Part shown: positions 23,573-30,062 of the stretch, one piece after another
Layout of the letters: every line of letters begins with the position of its first letter
Numbering within the stretch: the stretch's first letter is position 1
Assembly: GCA_000989565.1 (NCBI GenBank)
Contig: LBOO01000005.1
Location: 1 to 46,806 of the forward strand
DNA: 46,806 nt
Source: Candidatus Peregrinibacteria bacterium GW2011_GWA2_33_10
GTDB lineage: Bacteria > Patescibacteriota > Gracilibacteria > UBA1369 > GWC2-33-13
Direction of reading: 5' to 3'
The notes under the pieces: generated by a model
The model's database searches: none
What the model saw: only the letters and a program-made list of their open reading frames with translations
Told to the model about the DNA's origin: nothing
Program-made: the position numbers and the translations under genes

Positions 23573-25669
23573 ATGCGTCATATCATAAAAAGAAACGGCA
23601 GCATTGTGGCTTTCTCTCAAGACAAAATAACACATGCCATAAATAAATCATTTATATCGGTGAATAAAGAAGACCCTTCAAAAATACAAAATATTTCCAA
23701 TCAAGTAATGGCTGTTATTGAAGTTCAATTTAAAGAAGATCATTTCCCTACGGTTGAAGAAATTCAAGACATCGTGGAAAAAATATTAATTAAAAATGGA
23801 GAATCCGAAGTTGCCAAATCATATATCCTATATCGTGATCAGCATCAAAAAATGCGAAACATTGAAAACATGTTCGTAGATGCTGAAAAAACAATGAACG
23901 AATATCTCAAAAAAGCTGATTGGCGCGTAAATGCCAACGCCAACCAAGGATATTCTCTGGGAGGATTGATTTTGAATTCCGCAGGAAAAATAACCGCCAA
24001 TTATTGGCTTTCACACATTTATTCTAAAGAAGTCGGCCAAGCTCATCGTAATGGGGATTATCACATTCATGATCTCGATATGTTCTCGGGATATTGCGCA
24101 GGATGGAGTTTGCGCCAATTATTGGAAGAAGGATTTAATGGCGTGGCCAATAAAATCGACTCTTGCCCCCCAAAACATCTTGAAGCGGCAATCGGCCAAA
24201 TGGTTAATTTTCTTGGAACACTTCAAAATGAATGGGCCGGAGCCCAAGCGTTTTCCAGTTTTGATACATACCTTGCTCCTTATGTTCGAAAAATAAAAAA
24301 TTCTCTTAAAAAAGATTTAAAAGATACGAACTCCTCATTGTCCGAAGAAGAAGCAAACAATCATATTGAAAAAAAGACATACAGAAGAGTTAAACAATGC
24401 ATACAACAATTCGTGTTTAATTTAAATGTACCGTCTCGCTGGGGCACACAAACTCCTTTTACGAATATCACTTTAGATTGGACATGTCCTGAAGATTTGA
24501 TTAATCAAAAAGCTAAAATCGGCGGAGAACCTCAAGAATTTACTTTTGGCGAACTCCGAAACGAAATGGATTTAGTGAATAAAGCCTTTATTGAAGTAAT
24601 GACTGCGGGAGACGCGAAAGGCCGTGTTTTTACTTTCCCTATACCAACCTATAATATTACAAAAGATTTTGATTGGGATGATCCCAAAACAGACCTGCTT
24701 TTTGAAATGACAGCCAAATACGGCATGCCATATTTTCAAAACTTTATTAATTCCGATTTAAAACCCGGGATGATTCGTTCAATGTGCTGCCGTCTACAGC
24801 TTGATCTTCGAGAACTTTTAATGCGCGGAAACGGTCTTTTTGGCAGTGCGGAAATGACCGGCAGCATAGGAGTTGTTACCATCAATACAGCTCGTCTGGG
24901 ATATTTGTTTAAAGGAAAAAAAGAAGCTTTATTGAAAAGATTACAATATTTAATGGATCTGGCCAAAGAATCATTGGAAATTAAAAGAAAAGTTATTCAA
25001 AGAAATATAGATAACGGCCTACTCCCTTTTACAAAAAGATATTTACCGACTTTAGACAATCATTTTTCCACTATTGGAATTAACGGAATGAATGAACTAA
25101 TTCGCAATTACACAAACAATAAGCATGATATTTCCGATGAAGAAGGCAAAAAAATAGCCATAGAAATATTGGATTTTATGCGTAAAAATCTTCAAGATTA
25201 TCAAGAAGAAACAGGCAATTTATACAATCTTGAAGCCACACCGGCCGAAGGAACAACATATCGTTTCGCCAAAGAAGATCAAAAACGATATGAGGGCATT
25301 ATTCAGGCCGGAACCCTAGATGCGCCTTACTACACTAATTCCTCCCAATTACCTGTAAATTACACTGATGATGCTTTTGAAGCTCTGGAATTACAAGATG
25401 AACTGCAAAAAAAATACACAGGAGGCACAGTATTGCACTTATACATGGGAGAACGCATATCAAATTCCCAATCCTGCAAAAAGATTGTCAAAAGAGCATT
25501 GGAAAACTTTAAACTGCCTTATATTACCATCACCCCGACATTTTCCATTTGTCCCAAACACGGCTACTTATCCGGCGAACATGAATTTTGCCCGAAATGC
25601 GATGAAGAAATAGGATATACGGAAAATCCAAATAATCATAAAAACCTTAATCAAAAAATTTTTATATAA
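23573..25669 (+). CDS. nrdD: Anaerobic ribonucleoside-triphosphate reductase, large chain lacking the glycyl-radical segment
   Basis: This is a class III ribonucleotide reductase, reducing NTPs to dNTPs without oxygen. An N-terminal ATP-cone (3-93) gives allosteric control. The ten-stranded barrel carries active-site cysteines including the CC pair in RSMCCRLQLDLREL (402-415). NGLFGSAEMTGSIGVVTINT (420-439) is a family signature. The C-terminal zinc site is Cys660/His663/Cys673/Cys676 (CPKHGY and CPKC). The chain then stops at 698 in a short tail (NQKIFI). In ordinary NrdD the zinc site is followed at once by the glycyl-radical loop (RVxGY). Here that loop is in the next reading frame as a separate gene. 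The large chain should therefore be inactive alone. Confidence 0.93.
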   Translation: MRHIIKRNGSIVAFSQDKITHAINKSFISVNKEDPSKIQNISNQVMAVIEVQFKEDHFPTVEEIQDIVEKILIKNGESEVAKSYILYRDQHQKMRNIENMFVDAEKTMNEYLKKADWRVNANANQGYSLGGLILNSAGKITANYWLSHIYSKEVGQAHRNGDYHIHDLDMFSGYCAGWSLRQLLEEGFNGVANKIDSCPPKHLEAAIGQMVNFLGTLQNEWAGAQAFSSFDTYLAPYVRKIKNSLKKDLKDTNSSLSEEEANNHIEKKTYRRVKQCIQQFVFNLNVPSRWGTQTPFTNITLDWTCPEDLINQKAKIGGEPQEFTFGELRNEMDLVNKAFIEVMTAGDAKGRVFTFPIPTYNITKDFDWDDPKTDLLFEMTAKYGMPYFQNFINSDLKPGMIRSMCCRLQLDLRELLMRGNGLFGSAEMTGSIGVVTINTARLGYLFKGKKEALLKRLQYLMDLAKESLEIKRKVIQRNIDNGLLPFTKRYLPTLDNHFSTIGINGMNELIRNYTNNKHDISDEEGKKIAIEILDFMRKNLQDYQEETGNLYNLEATPAEGTTYRFAKEDQKRYEGIIQAGTLDAPYYTNSSQLPVNYTDDAFEALELQDELQKKYTGGTVLHLYMGERISNSQSCKKIVKRALENFKLPYITITPTFSICPKHGYLSGEHEFCPKCDEEIGYTENPNNHKNLNQKIFI

Positions 25670-25694
25670 AACCAATCCATTAACCAAATAAAAT

Positions 25695-25898
25695 ATGACA
25701 ACCTCAACATTGCAAGAAACTGCTGCTGAAACGCTTAATACAACTCAACAAACCAATCGCACCCGCTGCGAAGTTTGGACCAGAGTAATGGGATACCACA
25801 GACCTGTTTCCCAATTTAATCTGGGTAAAAAAAGTGAACACTCCCAAAGAACACATTTCACTGAATGCAAAACCTGTAAAAACTCTTTATTCAACTAA
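25695..25898 (+). CDS. Stand-alone glycyl-radical subunit of class III ribonucleotide reductase
   Basis: This 67-residue protein carries TRCEVWTRVMGYHRPVSQFN (23-42) and GKKSEHSQRTHF (44-55). That is the NrdD glycyl-radical loop, with Gly33 in RVMGY the predicted radical site. A Thr-rich leader of about 20 residues precedes it, and it ends with a CxxC (TECKTCKN) not usual for NrdD. It follows the large chain by 25 bp in the +1 frame. A TAA at 25689 closes that frame just before the ATG at 25695, so the two are not joined by a simple frameshift. It should assemble with the large chain and be activated by NrdG. The glycine loop of pyruvate formate-lyase has a comparable separate version (YfiD), although that one is a repair part. 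Confidence 0.85.
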   Translation: MTTSTLQETAAETLNTTQQTNRTRCEVWTRVMGYHRPVSQFNLGKKSEHSQRTHFTECKTCKNSLFN

Positions 25899-25900
25899 AA

Positions 25901-26152
25901 ATGGAATTAACATTATTCACAACTGAAACCTGTCATAATTGCCCACCGATAAAAGAATTTCTGGAAAATTACAAAAATCAGCATCAAAATATTAAAATTA
26001 ATTTTATTAATGCCGGCCAACCCCAAGGATTGGACATAGCGCGAGAAAAAAGAGTCAGCCGGGTTCCCACGTTAATCATCAACGATACTGATAAAGAGAT
26101 TGCCAGATTTCACACATTGGAAGAAGCGGAAGAATATCTTACTAAATTTTGA
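25901..26152 (+). CDS. Thioredoxin/glutaredoxin-like protein (probable NrdD reductant)
   Basis: This small 83-residue thioredoxin-fold protein has the redox motif CHNC at residues 11-14 (TTETCHNCPPI) and a cis-Pro loop (SRVPTLIIND). It lies 2 bp after the glycyl-radical gene and 2 bp before nrdG, so it is tightly coupled to them. Some class III reductases (NrdD2 type) take electrons from thioredoxin, glutaredoxin or NrdH instead of formate. The context suggests this protein supplies electrons to NrdD here. The CHNC sequence differs from the common CGPC and CPYC motifs. Confidence 0.85.
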   Translation: MELTLFTTETCHNCPPIKEFLENYKNQHQNIKINFINAGQPQGLDIAREKRVSRVPTLIINDTDKEIARFHTLEEAEEYLTKF

Positions 26153-26154
26153 TT

Positions 26155-26853
26155 ATGCGAATATCCGGATTTCAAAAACTCACATTACTTGATTATCCCA
26201 ATCAAATTGCAGCCATAATATTCACTCTTGGCTGCAATTTTCGTTGCGGTTACTGCCATAATCCGGAATTTGTCGATCCTAAATTAACAAAAAATGTACC
26301 ACTTATTCCTGAAGAAGAAATATTCAAATTTTTAGAAAATAGAAAAAAATTGCTGGACGGAGTTGTGATTAGCGGCGGCGAACCAACGATTCAGCCGGAT
26401 TTAATCCCGTTTATAAAAAAAATTAAAGCCCTGAACTATTTAGTAAAACTCGACACAAACGGCTCTAATCCTCATATTTTAGAACAGTTGATTAAAAATA
26501 AATTAATCGATTTTATTGCCATGGATATAAAAGGAAATTTAAAAAAATATTCAGAAATTGTGAATGTAAAAATTGATACAAAACTTATAAAACAAAGTAT
26601 CGAATTAATAAAAAAAAGCGGTATAGATTACGAATTTCGCATGACGACCCTACCTTTGCACCACAACGAAGAAGACATCAAAAATATCGGAGAATTAATA
26701 AAAAATTGTAATAATTTTTACATTCAAAATTTCCGCTGCCACAGAACCTTAAATCCAAAATATCAAAAAGAAAAAAGTTTCCAAAATGCAAATCTGCAAA
26801 AATTTGCCGAAATTATGAAAAACTATGTCAAAATTGTACAAATAAGAGATTAA
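26155..26853 (+). CDS. nrdG: Anaerobic ribonucleotide reductase activating protein (radical SAM)
   Basis: This radical SAM enzyme generates the glycyl radical on NrdD. The motif CNFRCGYC (Cys27, Cys31, Cys34 from the chosen start) binds the [4Fe-4S] cluster that cleaves S-adenosylmethionine. SGGEPTIQPDL (about 79-89) is the SAM-binding GGE motif. The start MRISGFQKLTLLDYPNQ is typical of the family. A TTG 6 bp upstream would overlap the previous stop and is less likely. At 232 residues it is longer than E. coli NrdG (154) and resembles the pflA-like or NrdG2 forms. Its target should be Gly33 of the 67-residue subunit. Last gene of the nrd operon. Confidence 0.93.
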   Translation: MRISGFQKLTLLDYPNQIAAIIFTLGCNFRCGYCHNPEFVDPKLTKNVPLIPEEEIFKFLENRKKLLDGVVISGGEPTIQPDLIPFIKKIKALNYLVKLDTNGSNPHILEQLIKNKLIDFIAMDIKGNLKKYSEIVNVKIDTKLIKQSIELIKKSGIDYEFRMTTLPLHHNEEDIKNIGELIKNCNNFYIQNFRCHRTLNPKYQKEKSFQNANLQKFAEIMKNYVKIVQIRD

Positions 26854-26869
26854 ATTTAGTATTTCACCC

Positions 26870-26898
26870 TTGACTTTTTTTAAAAAACAATCTTTAAT
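26870..26898 (+). promoter_or_regulatory. Promoter for the gene at 26933
   Basis: TTGACT (26870-26875) and TTTAAT (26893-26898) are separated by 17 bp. The start near 26905 gives a 28-nt leader. This pair is identical in sequence and spacing to the one at 1103-1131. Confidence 0.6.
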
Positions 26899-26932
26899 GT
26901 TGCGGTTTGTTTTTTTTAAAAGTTATAAATTT

Positions 26933-27376
26933 ATGAAAGGGCCTTCAGAAGCAAAAAGTTTACAAGAGGAAGATCAACAAGAAATATTTGAGCAACAAAC
27001 ATGGATCCCTGCTATTTCTCGGGAAAAATTAATAAACAACTGCAATCCCGAAATATTAGAAGAAATTACCCGTCTAATTATAAGCGTACAGAATTCAATT
27101 ACTCACTTAAAAGGCCTCATCAAAAATCAAAATTACTATATGGCATTCTGCTCTTTTGGAGATATATATACATTACCGGAAAAATTGGCAACATATCGTA
27201 ACCACAACGGAGAAAATCAAATAAGTCATATCAATCCCATTTTATTCTCTAAAGAATATCTTGCACAAATAAAACAAACGCCTCCCAGTATTAATAATCC
27301 TAAAATTTCTCTTGAAGAAAATAGAAAAAATTATATGCCCTTTTTGAAATTAATTAATACGGAAACAATTAATTAG
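26933..27376 (+). CDS. Hypothetical protein, 147 residues
   Basis: This unrecognised soluble protein starts MKGPSEAKSLQEEDQQEIFE. A helical part (about 30-75, EEITRLIISVQNSITHLKGL) and an aromatic segment (NYYMAFCSFGDIYTLPEKL) follow. An open frame reaches back to a TTG at 26870, but that codon is the -35 hexamer of a good promoter, so the ATG at 26933 is preferred; the ATG at 26897 overlaps the -10. It follows nrdG but has its own promoter, so it is probably not part of the nrd unit. Function unknown. Confidence 0.6.
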   Translation: MKGPSEAKSLQEEDQQEIFEQQTWIPAISREKLINNCNPEILEEITRLIISVQNSITHLKGLIKNQNYYMAFCSFGDIYTLPEKLATYRNHNGENQISHINPILFSKEYLAQIKQTPPSINNPKISLEENRKNYMPFLKLINTETIN

Positions 27377-27385
27377 AAGAAAAAT

Positions 27386-27907
27386 TTACTTTCTTTCATA
27401 AAACAAAAATTCATATTCAATCCGTCCATCATTTTCCTTCCCTAAACTATTTTTAAATTTATATTCTTTGGGAATTTCCGGAAAAAACGCATCACACTTA
27501 AAATCTCCCCTTACTCTGGTCAAATAAATGCCTGTTAATTCAATATTTTCCAAAACCTGCTTATAAATATTCGCTCCTCCAATAAAAAACACATTTTCAA
27601 CGTCTTTTCTCATTTCCGCGATTTTTAAAGAGTCATCTAAAGAAAACGCTACTTCCGCCTTTTCAGCCTTAAAATCTCTGTTTTTACTTAAAACAATATT
27701 TAATCGATCTTTTAAAGGACGATGCTTTTCCGGTATCGAAATCCATGTATTCGACCCCATAATTACAGCATTTTTTTTCTTATTATCTTCGGTTTTTAAT
27801 GTCATTTGCTGAAAAAACTCCATATCTTTCTTTAATTTCCATGGTAATAAGCCATTTTTACCAATCCCATTTTTCTCGTCCGCGGCGACAATAATATATT
27901 TTTTCAT
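27386..27907 (-). CDS. folA: Dihydrofolate reductase
   Basis: Dihydrofolate reductase reduces 7,8-dihydrofolate to tetrahydrofolate with NADPH, recycling the dihydrofolate made by ThyA. The 173-residue protein matches the family: [19 protein letters not shown] (5-23), the active-site acid Asp28, [12 protein letters not shown] (48-59) for NADPH binding, and [12 protein letters not shown] (106-117). The start codon overlaps the thyA stop by 4 bp, so the two are translationally coupled, a common thyA-folA arrangement. No terminator is visible after it; the 9-bp gap leads to a convergent gene. Confidence 0.95.
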   Translation of the reverse strand: MKKYIIVAADEKNGIGKNGLLPWKLKKDMEFFQQMTLKTEDNKKKNAVIMGSNTWISIPEKHRPLKDRLNIVLSKNRDFKAEKAEVAFSLDDSLKIAEMRKDVENVFFIGGANIYKQVLENIELTGIYLTRVRGDFKCDAFFPEIPKEYKFKNSLGKENDGRIEYEFLFYERK

Positions 27908-28719
27908 ACAGCAACTGGAAATTTAATAAAAGGTTCGAAAGTATAATCCAACAATTCAAAATCCTCCAATTTAATATCAAAAAAAGATTTTTTCTTTAAT
28001 TTCAAAGTCGGCAATTTATGTGGAATTCTGTTTATTTGTTCTTTTAATCCGTCCAAATGATTCAAATAAATATGCGCGTCTCCTAAAGTATGCACAAAAA
28101 TTCCAGGGGTTAAATCGCATTCCTGAGCCATCATGACCAAAAGCGCCGAGTAACCGGCAATATTATAAGGAACACCCAAAGCAATATCCGCGCTTCTTTG
28201 ATAAAGTTGCAAATCAAGCCTTCCATCTACAACATAAAATTGAAAAAACGCATGACAAGGAGGAAGAGCCATTTTTTCAATATCCGCCGGATTCCAGGCA
28301 GAAACAATAATTCTTCTTGAAGTAGGATTATGTTTAATCAGATCAATCGCCTGTTTAATCTGATCTATATGGGATTTTACATAAATTTTTTTCTTCTCAT
28401 CCCAGTCAAATTTTTCCCATTTTCTCCATTGATAACCATAAATCGGCCCCAATTCTCCATTTGGATCAGCCCAAGCATCCCACATTGGCGTATATTGAGT
28501 TAACTCATCATTGATATTCGTACTTCCTCTTAAAAACCATAATAATTCCAAAATAATAGCGTCAAAACGCACTTTTTTAGTAGTAATCAAAGGAAATCCC
28601 TCTCGTAAATCATATTTCTTCTGCGCTCCAAACATAGAAATAATACCTGTCCCGGTACGATCATCTTTTTTAATTCCCTTTTCCATCACTTCCTTAACCA
28701 GTTCCAAATATTGCTGCAT
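27904..28719 (-). CDS. thyA: Thymidylate synthase (ThyA)
   Basis: ThyA makes dTMP from dUMP using methylene-tetrahydrofolate. The 271-residue protein is complete. DDRTGTG (19-25) is the phosphate-binding loop, [11 protein letters not shown] (58-68) is characteristic, and the catalytic Cys155 lies in [30 protein letters not shown] (174-190) and the C-terminal PVAV close the active site. It is first in the unit with folA. Presence of ThyA rather than flavin-dependent ThyX fits the folA partner. With the nrd operon next door, the region is a deoxynucleotide cluster. Confidence 0.97.
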   Translation of the reverse strand: MQQYLELVKEVMEKGIKKDDRTGTGIISMFGAQKKYDLREGFPLITTKKVRFDAIILELLWFLRGSTNINDELTQYTPMWDAWADPNGELGPIYGYQWRKWEKFDWDEKKKIYVKSHIDQIKQAIDLIKHNPTSRRIIVSAWNPADIEKMALPPCHAFFQFYVVDGRLDLQLYQRSADIALGVPYNIAGYSALLVMMAQECDLTPGIFVHTLGDAHIYLNHLDGLKEQINRIPHKLPTLKLKKKSFFDIKLEDFELLDYTFEPFIKFPVAV

Positions 28720-28794
28720 AAGTATATGTAAGAATAAAGTAACTCTATATTAAAATTTTAAAAACAGGCAGTCAATTAATTTGATAAGCAAAAG

Positions 28795-28884
28795 CGTAAT
28801 ACGTAATTCGTAACACGTAATCCGTGAATTGAAATTAATATTATAAATTCCTTTTACGAGTTACAGATTACGGATTACGATTAA
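28795..28884. repeat. TTACGGATT-family inverted repeat
   Basis: The left arm, beginning CGTAATACGTAATTCGTAAC, and the right arm TTACAGATTACGGATTACGA are built from approximate 9-bp units of TTACGnATT on opposite strands around an AT-rich centre. It is the same family as 14636-14702 and 46583-46700. The region 28720-28953 otherwise holds only the palindrome at 28910-28931. Confidence 0.75.
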
Positions 28885-28909
28885 CACTAAATTTTCCTCT
28901 AGCAATTTT

Positions 28910-28931
28910 GTAAGTATAGTACTATCCTTAC
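28910..28931 (+). promoter_or_regulatory. 22-bp palindrome overlapping a probable -10 box (operator candidate)
   Basis: The half-sites GTAAGTATAGT and ACTATCCTTAC form a palindrome with one mismatched pair. TATAGT at 28915-28920 could be the -10 of the gene at 28954, so a dimeric regulator bound here would block transcription. The -35 region is weak. Confidence 0.5.
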
Positions 28932-28953
28932 AAATCGAGCTTAATCCTCTCAC

Positions 28954-29379
28954 ATGAGCTGCCAAACCTTTGATGAAATCGTAAATATCACCATAAATAG
29001 CAAAAACGAATTATCAGATTATTCCCTAAACAAACAAAATTGCTTAAAAAGTGTGGGAAATCCGCAACTGCTTTTAAATATATTAAAAAATAAATCAATA
29101 GATGAAATTGAAAAAATGGACTTTGAAAATGATATATTAACCAAATTAACAAAAAAAACTTTGCTTCATGAAGTAATCTATCAGAAACATTTCCGAGCCA
29201 TAAAAAACACTTTAGAAATCTATAATGGCCATGCCCGTAATCATAAATTAATCCAAAAAATTAAATTCCATAGAGATAACTCCACGCAAATTCAAGCCTT
29301 GGTACCCTACATGTTCGAAATGCCAAGCCAATCACAAAACGTATGTAGTTGCGGAGTACGGGTCACAGGCCACTCCTAA
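28954..29379 (+). CDS. Hypothetical protein, 141 residues
   Basis: This soluble, helical protein starts MSCQTFDEIVNITINSKNEL. The middle is Leu/Lys/Ile-rich (LLLNILKNKSIDEIEKMDF). The C-terminus is distinctive, with CSCGVRVTGHS at residues 131-141, whose two cysteines and a histidine could bind metal with Cys3 or Cys29. I do not recognise a family. It ends 1 bp before the stop of the convergent L,D-transpeptidase gene. A palindrome just upstream hints at specific regulation. Function unknown. Confidence 0.55.
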   Translation: MSCQTFDEIVNITINSKNELSDYSLNKQNCLKSVGNPQLLLNILKNKSIDEIEKMDFENDILTKLTKKTLLHEVIYQKHFRAIKNTLEIYNGHARNHKLIQKIKFHRDNSTQIQALVPYMFEMPSQSQNVCSCGVRVTGHS

Positions 29380-29910
29380 TTAATACGTCTCCACCTTCAA
29401 ACTCTCCCCATTCGCCAAATAAGTCTGATAAATCAAATCCAAAACATCATCTGTAACCAAAATACACCCATAACTCCTATAATGATTATTGGAATCCAAC
29501 ATTTCTTGAATATATTTATGACTGTGAATTCCATAAGAAGTCCTCTGATCCATACCATTTTTTACATCAAATAATCTTAAAAATCGACCGGTTGGACCGA
29601 AAGTATAATAATCACCCTTATAATCAACGGATTTTACTTCCCAATTCTTCTTTGGCGTACCCGCGAAATAATGCATTCCCAAATAATAAACATATCTCTT
29701 TTGCCCTGTCAAAATCGGAAAAGACAAATACGATCCATCAAAATGTATTAAATATCCTATATTGTTTTCCGTATCTACCCGCAATTCATCCCATTTTTTA
29801 GGTTTCCAACTCTCTTTATCAATTATTACAGGCTCCTCAGCATTTAAAATAAAATAATTATTAAAAAAAATTAGAAAAAATAAAATTACTGTCAATAAAC
29901 GCTTAATCAT
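29380..29910 (-). CDS. L,D-transpeptidase (YkuD-type)
   Basis: This exported enzyme forms 3-3 peptidoglycan cross-links or attaches proteins to peptidoglycan. Residues 1-24 are a signal peptide (ILFFLIFFNNYFILNAEE). The YkuD domain covers about 45-170. Catalytic residues are present: His129 in YGIHSHK and Ser146, Gly148 and Cys149 in HYRSYGCILVTDDV, the HX(15-20)SxGC signature. No LysM or other wall-binding domain is present, so it is a minimal form. Its promoter lies back to back with that of the paired-cysteine protein gene at 30063, which suggests joint control. Confidence 0.9.
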   Translation of the reverse strand: MIKRLLTVILFFLIFFNNYFILNAEEPVIIDKESWKPKKWDELRVDTENNIGYLIHFDGSYLSFPILTGQKRYVYYLGMHYFAGTPKKNWEVKSVDYKGDYYTFGPTGRFLRLFDVKNGMDQRTSYGIHSHKYIQEMLDSNNHYRSYGCILVTDDVLDLIYQTYLANGESLKVETY

Positions 29911-29943
29911 AAATTTAGGTTAATTTTAAAACAAAGGTTTACT

Positions 29944-29971
29944 TATATATCAAAGTTAACCCCCTTGTCAA
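29944..29971 (-). promoter_or_regulatory. Promoter of the L,D-transpeptidase gene
   Basis: On the minus strand a perfect -35 TTGACA (29966-29971) is followed after 16 bp by TATATA (29944-29949), with an extended TG at 29951-29952. Leader about 27 nt. Confidence 0.65.
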
Positions 29972-29974
29972 ACA

Positions 29975-30003
29975 TTGACCAATAGATAAAATTATAATAT
30001 AAT
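29975..30003 (+). promoter_or_regulatory. Promoter of the paired-cysteine protein genes
   Basis: TTGACC (29975-29980), 17 bp, then TATAAT (29998-30003). The -35 is only 3 bp from the -35 of the divergent L,D-transpeptidase promoter. The leader to 30063 is about 53 nt. Confidence 0.65.
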
Positions 30004-30062
30004 TACAAGATTTAAGGAAAACTTTTTAAATATTTTTATTTATTTTATAATTTTATAAAAAA

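Noticed and set aside
25640-25697. Programmed frameshift joining nrdD to the glycyl-radical gene
   Set aside because: The downstream frame is closed by TAA at 25689 just before its ATG, so no single shift within nrdD reaches it.
26149-26154. TTG start for nrdG two codons upstream
   Set aside because: It overlaps the previous stop codon; the ATG at 26155 gives the usual N-terminus.
26870-26932. TTG start adding 21 residues to the gene at 26933
   Set aside because: The TTG is part of the -35 hexamer and the frame crosses the -10, so it would precede the transcript start.
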